Positions 1-8,440 are shown, counted from the first letter of the stretch. The stretch is 64,000 nucleotides of DNA from Chitinophaga pinensis (GCA_945902745.1 CAMDNE010000013.1:29529-93528); one strand, 5' to 3'. Numbers and translations are program-made. The notes: generated from the sequence alone by a model not told the origin.

Positions 1-1415
1 ACGGTACTTTCATTATTCGAATAGAAGATACAGATCAAAATCGTTTTGTGCCTGGGGCTCAAGAATATATTTTAGACGCGCTTAAATGGTGTGGGATAGA
101 AGCAACAGAGGGGCCGGGAATCGGTGGAGAATTTGGACCATATATTCAATCAGAAAGAAAAGAGCTTTATAGGCCTTATGCCGAACAACTTGTTCAAGAA
201 GATAAAGCTTATTATGCCTTTGACTCTGGAGAAGAATTGGATGCAATGCGTGACAACGCAAAAAAAATGGGGATGCCAAATTGGCAATATAATGTTATCA
301 CACGAACAAGTTTAAGAAATTCATTAACTCTTCCTCAAGATCAAGTAGATGAGTTGCTCGCCAACAACGCTCCTTACGTTATACGCATGAAAATGCCACG
401 CAACAGTGATATTCGCTTTGAAGACATCATTAGAGGTTGGGTTGTCGTAAACACTAACAATTTAGACGACAAAGTATTATTCAAGAGCGATGGAATGCCA
501 ACTTACCATTTAGCAAATATCGTAGATGACCATTTAATGAAAATCAGCCACGTAATTCGAGGAGAAGAATGGTTGCCGTCTGCACCATTGCATGTTATGC
601 TGTACGATGCCTTTGGATGGGAAAGTCCAAAATTTGCTCATTTACCTTTGTTATTACGACCAGATGGTAACGGAAAATTATCTAAACGGGATGGAGACCG
701 ATTAGGTTTTCCTGTGTTCCCAACAGATTGGACTACTGCTGAAGGAGAACTTTATTCCGGTTATCGTGAAAAAGGATATTTCAAAGGTGCGTTTATAAAT
801 ATGTTGGCGTTTTTAGGATGGAATCCAGGTACGCAGCAAGAAATTTTTTCGTTAGATGAACTAGTAGATACTTTTTCATTAGAAAGAGTTTCCAAATCTG
901 GGGCTAAATTTGATCCAGATAAAACAAAATGGTTTCAACAACAATATTTGAGATCAACGCCTGATATCGAGCTAGCGGAATTATTATCCCAACATCTTAA
1001 TAACGGATTCGATAAAACCAAATTAATAACGATTTGTCGTTTAATGAAAGAACGTGCAACTTTCGTTCAAGATATCGCATCGGAGGGAAGCTATCTTTTT
1101 GAAAAACCATCATCATATGACGAACAAACTGTTTCGAAAAAATGGAAAGAAGAAACACCGCAATTAATGAGTGAATGGATTTCTGTATTATCATCCATAA
1201 CAGAATTTCAACATGAAAAGATTGAAATAGCCTTCAAATCGTTTTTAGAAGAAAAACAAGTTGGAATTGGTGCAGTTTTACAAAATTTCAGACTTTTAAT
1301 AACAGGAACCGCAATGGGGCCAAGCATGTTTGAAATTGCTGAGTTTTTAGGAAAAGAAGAGTGTATTGAGCGTATGAATCAAGGACTTATAAAAATTCAA
1401 ACACTCAAAAAATAA
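1..1415 (+). CDS. gltX: Glutamyl-tRNA synthetase, 5' end cut by the window
   Basis: The frame is open from base 3, so the gene begins upstream and its N-terminal HIGH region lies outside the window; the GTG at 48 is an internal Val codon, not a start. The protein attaches glutamate to tRNA-Glu in the cytoplasm. Visible class I GlxRS features are the IRIEDTD segment just after the missing N-terminus, the GPYIQSER segment, the RGEEWLPSAPLH segment, and a KMSKS-type loop written KLSKRDG near bases 675-695. A C-terminal anticodon-binding alpha-helical region follows. folB starts 2 nt after the stop, so the two are probably co-transcribed. Bacteroidota often have one enzyme for both Glu and Gln tRNA; this fragment cannot settle whether it is discriminating. 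Confidence 0.95.
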   Translation, partial: GTFIIRIEDTDQNRFVPGAQEYILDALKWCGIEATEGPGIGGEFGPYIQSERKELYRPYAEQLVQEDKAYYAFDSGEELDAMRDNAKKMGMPNWQYNVITRTSLRNSLTLPQDQVDELLANNAPYVIRMKMPRNSDIRFEDIIRGWVVVNTNNLDDKVLFKSDGMPTYHLANIVDDHLMKISHVIRGEEWLPSAPLHVMLYDAFGWESPKFAHLPLLLRPDGNGKLSKRDGDRLGFPVFPTDWTTAEGELYSGYREKGYFKGAFINMLAFLGWNPGTQQEIFSLDELVDTFSLERVSKSGAKFDPDKTKWFQQQYLRSTPDIELAELLSQHLNNGFDKTKLITICRLMKERATFVQDIASEGSYLFEKPSSYDEQTVSKKWKEETPQLMSEWISVLSSITEFQHEKIEIAFKSFLEEKQVGIGAVLQNFRLLITGTAMGPSMFEIAEFLGKEECIERMNQGLIKIQTLKK

Positions 1416-1417
1416 TC

Positions 1418-1774
1418 ATGAAACACACAATTGAGGTAAATGGAATAAAAATCTATGCCTTTCATGGTTGTCTGCCAGAGGAAGAAAAAATTGGGGGGCA
1501 TTATAGTGTTGATGTTATGTTAAACACAAACTTTGCTGAAGCGGCTAATTCAGATGACCTTAATAAAACTATAGACTATTGTGATGTGAATAAAATAATA
1601 GTTGAAGAAATGGCTATTCGCTCAAAACTAATAGAGCACGTCGGTCAAAGAATTGTTAATCGCTTAAAATCAGAAATAAACAATATAGAACACATTCGTT
1701 TAAAACTGACAAAAATATGTCCACCAATAAATGGAGATGTACAAAACGTTGCAATTATCATTGAAGAAGATTAA
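1418..1774 (+). CDS. folB: Dihydroneopterin aldolase
   Basis: 118 residues, the usual length for FolB. The enzyme splits 7,8-dihydroneopterin to 6-hydroxymethyl-dihydropterin and glycolaldehyde in folate synthesis. Family features: the N-terminal I.V.GIKIYAFHGCLPEE segment with the conserved Glu of the pterin site, the TIDYCDVNKII segment, the EH.GQRI segment, and the C-terminal LKLTKICPPI segment with the catalytic-region Lys. The ATG lies 2 nt after the gltX stop, which suggests one transcript. The tRNA-Cys gene downstream has its own promoter-like box. Confidence 0.93.
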   Translation: MKHTIEVNGIKIYAFHGCLPEEEKIGGHYSVDVMLNTNFAEAANSDDLNKTIDYCDVNKIIVEEMAIRSKLIEHVGQRIVNRLKSEINNIEHIRLKLTKICPPINGDVQNVAIIIEED

Positions 1775-1789
1775 TTTCAATTTTTTTCT

Positions 1790-1797
1790 TACATTTG
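1790..1797 (+). promoter_or_regulatory. Bacteroidota -7 box before tRNA-Cys
   Basis: TACATTTG matches the -7 consensus TAnnTTTG and ends 11 nt before the mature tRNA 5' end. I see no well-spaced TTG for the -33 element. Confidence 0.6.
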
Positions 1798-1808
1798 CAC
1801 TTCAAAAC

Positions 1809-1879
1809 GGTCTCGTGGCCGAGCGGTTAGGCACCGGTCTGCAAAACCGTCTACTCCGGTTCGAATCCGGACGAGACCT
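1809..1879 (+). tRNA. tRNA-Cys (anticodon GCA)
   Basis: A cloverleaf can be drawn by hand: 7-bp acceptor stem GGTCTCG/CGAGACC, short D stem GCC/GGC, anticodon loop CTGCAAA with GCA at 34-36, T arm with GGTTCGAATCC, and discriminator T at position 73 as usual for tRNA-Cys. The outer anticodon-stem pair (27/43) reads C and T and would be a mismatch; the other four pairs are good. The CCA end is not encoded. Confidence 0.95.
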
Positions 1880-1880
1880 C

Positions 1881-1913
1881 AAAAAAGCTCTGTGATCACA
1901 CAGAGCTTTTTTA
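1881..1913 (+). terminator. Rho-independent terminator after tRNA-Cys
   Basis: Inverted repeat AAAAGCTCTGTG / CACAGAGCTTTT with a 4-nt loop, followed by a T run. It directly follows the tRNA 3' end. Confidence 0.9.
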
Positions 1914-1962
1914 TTTTCGTTAAAAACATAAAAATTTAAGCATATTATTTCATAGAACACGC

Positions 1963-1970
1963 TACTTTTG
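1963..1970 (+). promoter_or_regulatory. -7 box for the SDR/CPBP operon
   Basis: TACTTTTG matches TAnnTTTG and ends 15 nt before the ATG at 1986, a normal leader for this phylum. Confidence 0.6.
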
Positions 1971-1985
1971 CGCAAAACTTAAACG

Positions 1986-2978
1986 ATGGAAATTCTAGTT
2001 ACAGGTCCTGATGGAGTATTAGGTAGCAATTTAGTAAGGGAGTTGCTAAACAGAAATTATACTATAAGTGTATTACTTGAGCCAGGAAAAGATCCAATTA
2101 CATTGAAAGGGCTACCAATCAAACTATATTATGGAAACATTCTAGACCCAGAAGCATTAAATATAGCCTTTCAAAACAAAGATGTAGTTTTTCATTGTGC
2201 AGCCTCAACAAGTATGTTCCCAGCAAGAAATGAAATGGTCAACAAAGTCAACATTGATGGTGTACAAAATATCATTAATGCATCCTTAAAACATTCAATC
2301 AAACGTTTAATTTATGTTGGAACGGCTAACTCTTTTGGACCCGGAACAACTGCATCCCAACCAGGAAATGAAGAATCACCATATAATTCTTTTAAGTATG
2401 GAATTGATTATTTAGACTCTAAATACAAAGCTCAACAGTTAATGTTGAAAGCTGTCGAAACTGACGGTTTGCCCGCAATTATAGTTAATCCAACATTTAT
2501 GATAGGTCCATATGATTCACGACCAAGTTCTGGCGCAATGATTATGGCATTATCCAAAAACAAGGTTCCAGGCTATTCGTTCGGTGGCAAAAATTTTACT
2601 GCTGTTAAAGACGTCGCTACAGCTATGGCAAATGCAATCACAATGGGGAAAATAGGAGAGTGCTATATTTTAGGCAATTTTAACCTTACATATAAAGAAT
2701 CATTTGAAAAAATGGCTACTGCAATCGGCGCTAAAGTTCCTACCCGAAAACTTTCTACAAAAATGGTTGTTGCCTATGGTGTTTTAAGTTCTTTTTTAGC
2801 TAAAGTTTTTAAATATTATCCTTCTGTGACTAAAGAGCTTGCTGTACTTTCATCTGAACATCACTATTACTCTGCAGAAAAAGCACATAAAGAATTATTA
2901 ATGCCTCAAACTCCGCTAGAAACAGCTGCTATTGAATGTTTTGAATGGTTTAAAGAAAATGGATATTTAAAGAAATAA
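1986..2978 (+). CDS. NAD(P)-dependent epimerase/dehydratase-type (extended SDR) protein
   Basis: 330 residues. The N-terminus has a Rossmann nucleotide-binding motif TGPDGVLG (residues 7-14); an FHCAAS segment follows beta-4, and a YxxxK catalytic pair is visible as Tyr142/Lys146. The shape resembles dihydroflavonol-4-reductase-like and 3-beta-hydroxysteroid dehydrogenase-like extended SDRs. These reduce or epimerise nucleotide sugars, ketones or sterol-like substrates, and the sequence alone does not name the substrate. It is the first gene of a tight run: the next ATG is 3 nt after its stop. Association with a CPBP membrane protein, a second SDR and a polytopic membrane protein would fit lipid or isoprenoid chemistry, but that is inference. 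Confidence 0.85.
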   Translation: MEILVTGPDGVLGSNLVRELLNRNYTISVLLEPGKDPITLKGLPIKLYYGNILDPEALNIAFQNKDVVFHCAASTSMFPARNEMVNKVNIDGVQNIINASLKHSIKRLIYVGTANSFGPGTTASQPGNEESPYNSFKYGIDYLDSKYKAQQLMLKAVETDGLPAIIVNPTFMIGPYDSRPSSGAMIMALSKNKVPGYSFGGKNFTAVKDVATAMANAITMGKIGECYILGNFNLTYKESFEKMATAIGAKVPTRKLSTKMVVAYGVLSSFLAKVFKYYPSVTKELAVLSSEHHYYSAEKAHKELLMPQTPLETAAIECFEWFKENGYLKK

Positions 2979-2981
2979 ATT

Positions 2982-3734
2982 ATGTATCAGACATTACCAA
3001 TTGATCTATCTTGGAAACCAGGTGATCTCAACACTTTTTTACCAACAATACTATCTTTAATCTTTTTTATAATATATTGGTTTACTGCTCAATCTACAAA
3101 AATTAAAAGTTGGTTTTATTCTAATAATTCATTTGATGATGCTTCTGTAAAACACATCTTTTTTACTAAATACTTTGGTTTCTTCAGTATGGGAGTGGCA
3201 CCTATAATCATTTGCTTAATTTGTTTACCCGCTTACAATCTTGCCGATTATGGACTAACCTTTATTTCGCAAACGACATTCTTTTCTATCGTTTGGACTG
3301 TTGGATTATGTATACTTGTTGTGCCATTAGCTTATTTCAGCGCCAAAAAACCAAAAAATTTAGTCAACTATCCACAAATTCGCGCAAAGAATTGGAACAA
3401 AAAAATTGTTTTTATTAATGCTCTTGGATGGGCTATATATCTTTTCGGGTATGAGTTTTTGTTTCGCGGAGTGCTTCTTTTTCCTTTAGTAGATTCAATC
3501 GGTGTTTGGCCGGCAATTGCAGTAAATATAGCTTTATACTCTGCAACACATATTCCAAAAGGACTAGACGAAACAATAGGCGCTATTCCACTTGGTTTAG
3601 TTCTTTGTTTGCTTACTTTAGCATCTGGAACTATTTGGATAGCTTTTTTAGTGCATGTCGCAATGGCTTGGACGAACAGTTTTACGGCTTTAAAATTCCA
3701 TCCTGAAATCAATTATATCAAAACAAAAAAATGA
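2982..3734 (+). CDS. CPBP-family intramembrane protease-like protein
   Basis: 250 residues with about six to seven hydrophobic segments. The second half carries the three CPBP (CAAX protease and bacteriocin-processing) motifs: YEFLFR, where Glu158 and Arg162 align with the second Glu and the Arg of EExxxR; a His at 190 in YSATHIP; and HVAMAWTN with His225 and Asn232. The first Glu of the usual EE pair is Tyr here. Bacteroidota homologues with this spelling exist as far as I recall, so the site may still be active. The family includes Rce1-type prenyl-protein endopeptidases and bacteriocin-immunity proteins; the substrate is unknown. The gene overlaps the next ATG by 4 nt, which suggests translational coupling. 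Confidence 0.8.
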   Translation: MYQTLPIDLSWKPGDLNTFLPTILSLIFFIIYWFTAQSTKIKSWFYSNNSFDDASVKHIFFTKYFGFFSMGVAPIIICLICLPAYNLADYGLTFISQTTFFSIVWTVGLCILVVPLAYFSAKKPKNLVNYPQIRAKNWNKKIVFINALGWAIYLFGYEFLFRGVLLFPLVDSIGVWPAIAVNIALYSATHIPKGLDETIGAIPLGLVLCLLTLASGTIWIAFLVHVAMAWTNSFTALKFHPEINYIKTKK

Positions 3735-4549
3735 GTTTTAATAAATTCGAAGGTAAAGTTGCAATAATTACTGGGTCGAGCAGAGGTATTGGAAAAGCTA
3801 TTGCACTAAATCTAGCTGCTAAAGGCGTCAACATTGTTTTGAACGGACGAGACCAAGAGCGGCTTGATTTAACAAAAACTGAAGTTGCCAAACTAAACCC
3901 AAGAGTCCACACCGTTTGTTGCGATGTGTCCATCATTGAAGAAAGTCAGCGTTTAATTGACGAAACAATCAAGGTTTTCGGTAAAATAGATCTTCTTATA
4001 AATAATGTCGGTGTGTCTATGCGGGGCAATGTTGCTGATGTGAATCCTGAAGTTTTTAAAACAATTTTTGATAGTAATTTATTAGGCGCGGTATATCCGA
4101 CGATACCTGCAATAAAACATTTACGTGAAACAAACGGAAGTATTATTTTCATCTCAAGTTTGGCCGGAATTAGAGGAATACCTGCAATGTCAGCATATTG
4201 TTCATCCAAGATGGCTTTGCGTGCATTTGCCGAATCTATTAGATTAGAAGAAGCTAAAAACAATCTACACGTAGGACTTATATTTGTTGGGATAACAGAT
4301 ATTGAGCATAATAAAGAAGCAATTGCAGCTGATGGTTCCAAATTAATATTGGCATCTCGAAAAGATAAAAAGGTACAGTCTACCGAATATGTAGCTCAAG
4401 CAGTTTTTAAAAACATTTCTAAAAGAAAATTTATTACTGTTCTTACTTCCATTGGCAAGCTAAATGCTTTTTTACAACCTAGATTTCCAATGTTAGTTGA
4501 AAAAATTATTCTCAAGAATATTCATAAATTCGAGGAGCACCGCAAATAA
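3731..4549 (+). CDS. Classical short-chain dehydrogenase/reductase
   Basis: 272 residues. The cofactor motif TGSSRGIG sits at residues 14-21, NNVG follows near 93, and the catalytic Ser (142/143), Tyr156 and Lys160 are all present in the FISSLAG...YCSSK arrangement. The acidic residue expected after beta-2 for NAD preference is replaced by NGRDQ, so NADP is more likely. The C-terminal extension of about 70 residues ends in a hydrophobic then basic stretch, as in SDRs attached to membranes (retinol or hydroxysteroid dehydrogenase type). The start overlaps the CPBP gene by ATGA, and the next gene begins 1 nt after the stop. Confidence 0.85.
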   Translation: MSFNKFEGKVAIITGSSRGIGKAIALNLAAKGVNIVLNGRDQERLDLTKTEVAKLNPRVHTVCCDVSIIEESQRLIDETIKVFGKIDLLINNVGVSMRGNVADVNPEVFKTIFDSNLLGAVYPTIPAIKHLRETNGSIIFISSLAGIRGIPAMSAYCSSKMALRAFAESIRLEEAKNNLHVGLIFVGITDIEHNKEAIAADGSKLILASRKDKKVQSTEYVAQAVFKNISKRKFITVLTSIGKLNAFLQPRFPMLVEKIILKNIHKFEEHRK

Positions 4550-4550
4550 C

Positions 4551-5258
4551 ATGTTAATAGGACAGGACTTTGATAAAATAGAAACAAACATCTTCGGTTA
4601 TAAATTTCTAGAAATAAATGCTTTTTATGGCGATACAATCATACTTATTGTTGCATTGATTCTTGCTTATAAAATCTCAAAATATACACTAAAAACTCCT
4701 TTTTTTAATAATTGGAAATGGTTCTTTATTGTTTTCGGTGTCGGGTTTTTTGCAGGTGGATTAGGCCATTTCGTTTTTCATTATTGGGGCCTTACTGGTA
4801 AATATGCCTCTTGGTATTTAGGGATTATTGCCGTCTACTTTGTGGAGCGTGCTATTGTTTCCATTCATCCTAACCAAAAATGGCGACAACGTTTTAATGT
4901 GTTTTTTAAAATAAAACTTTTGTTCGCAATCTTAGCGGCAACTTGTGTTTTTATTTTCGTAGATATTAGCCAAGACCCTCAAAAAGGTTTAGTCGTTCCA
5001 AGTTTAAACTCTATAATTGGTTTAATAATGACATTAGGATTTCTAGGATATTATTATCAGAAAACTATCGCCACTTCTTTTAAATATTTATGGATTAGTA
5101 CTTTAGTGCTTATCCCATCAGCTGTTTTTCAATCGAAAAAAATAAATTTTCATCAATGGTTTGACAGAAATGATGTGAGTCATATACTTCTAATAATAAG
5201 TTTGTTGCTGTATTACAAAGCAATAAAAGGTTATTACAAGCATTTAAAAGAATCTTGA
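4551..5258 (+). CDS. Polytopic membrane protein of unknown function
   Basis: 235 residues from the ATG at 4551; a longer reading from a TTG at 4497 would overlap the SDR by 53 nt and is unlikely, and GAGG lies upstream of the chosen ATG. About seven membrane segments are visible. Polar residues sit inside or next to them: GHFVFHYWG near residues 73-81 and the C-terminal HQWFDRNDVSHI segment. The scattered His/Asp across seven helices recalls the CREST superfamily (alkaline ceramidase-like membrane hydrolases), but this is only a resemblance. It closes the operon started at 1986. Its stop abuts the stop of the convergent sigma-operon gene with no space between. Confidence 0.7.
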   Translation: MLIGQDFDKIETNIFGYKFLEINAFYGDTIILIVALILAYKISKYTLKTPFFNNWKWFFIVFGVGFFAGGLGHFVFHYWGLTGKYASWYLGIIAVYFVERAIVSIHPNQKWRQRFNVFFKIKLLFAILAATCVFIFVDISQDPQKGLVVPSLNSIIGLIMTLGFLGYYYQKTIATSFKYLWISTLVLIPSAVFQSKKINFHQWFDRNDVSHILLIISLLLYYKAIKGYYKHLKES

Positions 5259-6107
5259 TTAACGATCCGTTTCAATGTTTAACATGCTGTGTTTACTTAC
5301 CAATTCACCTTTAGAATTGCGTGCAGTTATGTAATAAACGTAAGTTCCTTTTGAAACAATTTCACCGTTCACCCCGTTACCATCCCAAACAAAATTAGCG
5401 TCTGTTGATTGGTAAACTGTCTTGCTGTTTTTATCAATAACCACTATACTAAAATCAGAAAGATTATTGGATTCAATAGAAAAAACATCATTAATTCTGT
5501 CTCCATTTGGTGTAAAAACATTTGGTAAAACACCTAGATATTCCTCATCTTCTATAACATCAACTATTTCCGGTGCTAACTGATCAACTTCGTTCTTGTT
5601 TACCTTATCAACTTGTTGAATTTTTTCAATGATAACAACGTCTTTGTTTTCCTTATTGATTAAAACTGGAGTAATTATATGTTCTGTGATTTTATTCTCT
5701 TCAGTATAAGCTTCTCCTAAACTACTATTTAACACTTCAGACAAGTAAACGTTCAAAAAGTTCGTTGCGTCATCTGGTTTTTCAACACGTTCGCTTTTTT
5801 CTTTAATTGATTCAGACTGTATTTGACCTTGTTTTTTTGTTTCTGTAGGTTTTGAAATTGTTTTACTTTGAATTATTTTATCTGTTTTCTTTTCTGTCAA
5901 AACAAAATAGCTAACAACAGCAACAGAAGCCGCAACAGTTAAACCGACAATTGTTTTAATAAACAATGACGTTCCTGTTGCAGCCGTAACACTCGTTACG
6001 CCTCCAATTTGAGAAGAAATATTAACCCAAAGTTCAGGGCGAACATTCGCCTCAAATCCGTTTAATTTTTCTCCGAAAAGATCCTTTATGTTGTCTTTAC
6101 CTTCCAC
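5259..6107 (-). CDS. Anti-sigma-like membrane protein with a C-terminal T9SS type B (gliding-associated) domain
   Basis: 282 residues from a GTG at 6107 that overlaps the end of the sigma gene by 11 nt. The N-terminal part (residues 1-45) contains FEANVRPELWVNI, a pattern seen near the N-terminus of many Bacteroidota proteins encoded next to ECF sigma factors. One membrane helix lies at about 48-70 with no cleavable signal peptide. A charged linker with many Lys/Glu follows (73-190), then a CHU_C-type domain at 193-282: LPNVFTPNGDRINDVF, VVIDKN, FVWDGNG, GTYVYYI. The sequence fits a cytosolic sigma-binding head, one span and a periplasmic domain. Why a domain that normally routes proteins to type IX secretion sits on such a protein is unclear; it may sense secretion or cell-surface state. 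Confidence 0.8.
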   Translation of the reverse strand: MEGKDNIKDLFGEKLNGFEANVRPELWVNISSQIGGVTSVTAATGTSLFIKTIVGLTVAASVAVVSYFVLTEKKTDKIIQSKTISKPTETKKQGQIQSESIKEKSERVEKPDDATNFLNVYLSEVLNSSLGEAYTEENKITEHIITPVLINKENKDVVIIEKIQQVDKVNKNEVDQLAPEIVDVIEDEEYLGVLPNVFTPNGDRINDVFSIESNNLSDFSIVVIDKNSKTVYQSTDANFVWDGNGVNGEIVSKGTYVYYITARNSKGELVSKHSMLNIETDR

Positions 6108-6633
6108 CGTCTAGTAATTCTAATTTTTCTCTTAAATGCGCCCTTGCTCTTGAATATTGTGATTTTGATGTATTCTCACTAATTCCAAGCGTTTGTGCTA
6201 TTTCAAAATGTGTATATCCTTCAATTGCAAACATATTAAACACAACTTTATATCCTGTAGGCATTGCTTGAACCAGTTTCATTAAGTCCTCTGCAATTAA
6301 TCCTTCAAAAACAAAAGAATTGTTTTCAATTTTATAACCTACATCATCAATATTCATGTCGCCCAACAATTTACCATTTTTCCTAATCTGGTCAAGTGCT
6401 GTATTTACCATAATCCTTCTTATCCAACCCTCCAAAGATCCCTCCATTTTGAAGTCTTTTAGCTTGCTGTATACTTTTACAAAACCATCTTGTAAAACAT
6501 CTTCTGCTTGTTCTGTGTTTTTAGCATATCTCAGACAAACACCTAACATTTTCCGCGCAAATTTATCAAACAACTTTTGCTGTGCACGAACATTCCCTTT
6601 AACACATTCTATTACTAAAGTTGTATCATCCAT
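6097..6633 (-). CDS. ECF-family RNA polymerase sigma factor
   Basis: 178 residues from the ATG at 6633; an upstream in-frame TTG (6651) would add six residues but lacks support. Region 2 is clear: FARKMLGVCLRYAKN, EDVLQDGFVKVY, then EGWIRRIMVNTALD. Region 4 holds the helix-turn-helix in GYTHFEIAQTLGISENTSKSQ. There is no sigma region 1 or 3, which is typical of ECF sigma factors. The overlapping downstream gene has the layout of its membrane-bound anti-sigma factor, so release of sigma probably depends on a signal at the envelope. The regulon cannot be read from this window. Confidence 0.92.
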   Translation of the reverse strand: MDDTTLVIECVKGNVRAQQKLFDKFARKMLGVCLRYAKNTEQAEDVLQDGFVKVYSKLKDFKMEGSLEGWIRRIMVNTALDQIRKNGKLLGDMNIDDVGYKIENNSFVFEGLIAEDLMKLVQAMPTGYKVVFNMFAIEGYTHFEIAQTLGISENTSKSQYSRARAHLREKLELLDGGR

Positions 6634-6738
6634 ACCAGCGTCTATTTGCAAAGACTAACGTTTTTTAAAAAAGGTTGCATAAGAGATAAAGTTACCGACA
6701 AAAAAGCATTATTTTTACTATTCCAAAAGCAAAATTGC

Positions 6739-7960
6739 ATGTTTAATTTTTTAAAGTGTTGTTTCTTCTTTCTAATAACACTCCATGTTACCGGTCAAAA
6801 CGTCACGCCACGTCTTAAAAAAGGTAATTGGTCCGGTAATTTGCAATTAAATCAAAATACGCGCTTACCTTTCAAGTTATTTATTGAAAAAAAAAAAAAC
6901 ATACGTCTTCACAATTTTTAATGGAGAAGAAGAAATCACATTAATTCAACGTCAAACAACGAAAGATTCTCTTAAATTATCATTCCCATTATTTAATTCA
7001 ACGCTTTTTTTAAATATAAAAAGCAATTCGATCATGTCTGGTTATTGGCTGAATCTTAATAAAGGTGTTAATTACAAAATTCCATGTGATCTTACATCTT
7101 TTTCAAAAACAAATCAAACGTCAGTTATTCAACCTGTTAATTTTGGAGGGAAATGGGAATCCACTTTTGAACCAAACACAGTTGACGCATATAAAGCTAT
7201 AGGCCTTTTTAACCAAAATAAATGTGCAATAAACGGAACCTTTCTCACGGAAACAGGTGATTATCGCTATTTAAGCGGTGAAGTAAACGGAAACAACCTT
7301 TTGCTTTCTTGTTTTGATGGTTCACACGCCTTTTTGTTTACTGGAAAAATGCAAAATGATTCTATTTATGGGTCATTTTTTAGTGGAAAGCATTGGGAAA
7401 CGACTTGGGTAGCAAGGAAAAATGAAACTTTTCAACTTACAAACCCAGACTCCTTAACTTTTTTGGTAGACACAACAAAATTCCATTTCGAATTAAAAGA
7501 TCTTCAGGGGAATAAATTTACCTTTCCAAATGATAGTTTAGAAGGAAAAATAACCATCATTCAAATAATGGGAACTTGGTGTCCAAACTGTATGGATGAA
7601 ACACGTTATTTCAAAGAATTAAAAAATAAATACCGTGATCAAGGTTTGGAAATAATATCAATTGGTTATGAAGTAGGGGATACATTTGAAGAACACTCGG
7701 CTAAAATTGCATCACTTCAAAAAAGACTCGATTTAGATTTTATTTTCTTAGTTGGTGGTGGTGCAAACAAAGATTTAGCATCAGAACATTTTAAAATGCT
7801 CAGCCACATAATTTCTTTTCCTACTGCAATATTTATTGGCCGTGATGGACGAATAAGAAAAATACACACTGGGTTTTCTGGACCAGGAACTGGTGAGCAC
7901 TATTTAAATTATATGAAAGAAACAGAGTTATTAATAGAATCAATGTTAAAGGCTAATTAA
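6739..7960 (+). CDS. Exported TlpA/thioredoxin-fold protein interrupted by a frameshift at a 13-A run
   Basis: The first frame starts at ATG 6739 and encodes a signal peptide (MFNFLKCCFFFLITLHVTG, then Gln) and about 45 mature residues, ending at 6921. The second frame, usable from about 6884 to 7960, encodes the rest. They meet at bases 6887-6899, a run of 13 A. With 12 A the two join without a break into about 406 residues, passing through IEKKKTYVFTIF. The C-terminal half is a TlpA/AhpC-TSA thioredoxin fold with the redox pair WCPNC and a cis-Pro region SFPTAIF; the N-terminal half is a beta-rich domain seen in Bacteroidota TlpA-like proteins. It may be a true mutation, a sequencing error, a phase switch or corrected by transcriptional slippage. 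The role would be thiol-disulfide reduction in the periplasm. Confidence 0.8.
6887..6899 (+). repeat. 13-A homopolymer inside a coding sequence
   Basis: An uninterrupted run of 13 A after ATTG and before CATACG. It is the exact point where the reading frame of the TlpA-like gene changes. Confidence 0.95.
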
Positions 7961-8394
7961 CACCCAATTTTGTTTACTCGCATTTGATGTCTTCCTCCTT
8001 CAAATTCAGTCGTTAAAAAAACATCAATCATATCAAGAGCCTCTTCTTCTGAAATAAACCGAGCAGGTAAAGCAATTATATTTGCATCATTGTGTAAACG
8101 CGCTAATTCAGCTATTTCTTTTTTCCAACATAAAGCGCTTCTAATGCCCTGATGTTTATTTGCTGTCATATTTATTCCGTTTCCTGAACCACAAATTAAA
8201 ATTCCTTTCATCCCAACATTATCTTCAACCATAGAAGCAACAGGGTGTCCGAAATCTGGGTAATCTATACTTTCTTCAGAAAAGCAACCGAAATCTTTTA
8301 TTTCAAAACCTCTTTTTTTTAAGTGTTCTATGACCTTTTCTTTTAAACTAAACCCTGCGTGATCCGCACCTATTGGAATGACTACATTACTCAT
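7957..8394 (-). CDS. rpiB: Ribose 5-phosphate isomerase B
   Basis: 145 residues, standard for RpiB/LacAB. The enzyme interconverts ribose 5-phosphate and ribulose 5-phosphate in the pentose phosphate pathway. Signatures are GADHAGF at the N-terminus, the active-site Cys in ICGSGNGI, and the phosphate/ring region NKHQGIRSALCW and RLHNDANI. It overlaps the convergent TlpA-like gene by 4 nt at their stop codons. It has its own promoter at 8410-8440. Confidence 0.95.
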   Translation of the reverse strand: MSNVVIPIGADHAGFSLKEKVIEHLKKRGFEIKDFGCFSEESIDYPDFGHPVASMVEDNVGMKGILICGSGNGINMTANKHQGIRSALCWKKEIAELARLHNDANIIALPARFISEEEALDMIDVFLTTEFEGGRHQMRVNKIGC

Positions 8395-8409
8395 AATTTC
8401 ATTTTAAAA

Positions 8410-8440
8410 CAAATGTAGTGTATATCAACAATTGAATCAA
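8410..8440 (-). promoter_or_regulatory. rpiB promoter (-33 TTG, -7 TACATTTG)
   Basis: On the minus strand TTG (8440-8438) is followed after 20 nt by TACATTTG (8417-8410), which lies 15 nt before the ATG. Both boxes and the spacing match the Bacteroidota housekeeping promoter. Confidence 0.75.

Noticed and set aside
4497..4550. TTG start for the polytopic membrane protein
   Set aside because: It would overlap the SDR gene by 53 nt; the ATG at 4551 has GAGG upstream and gives a sensible N-terminus.
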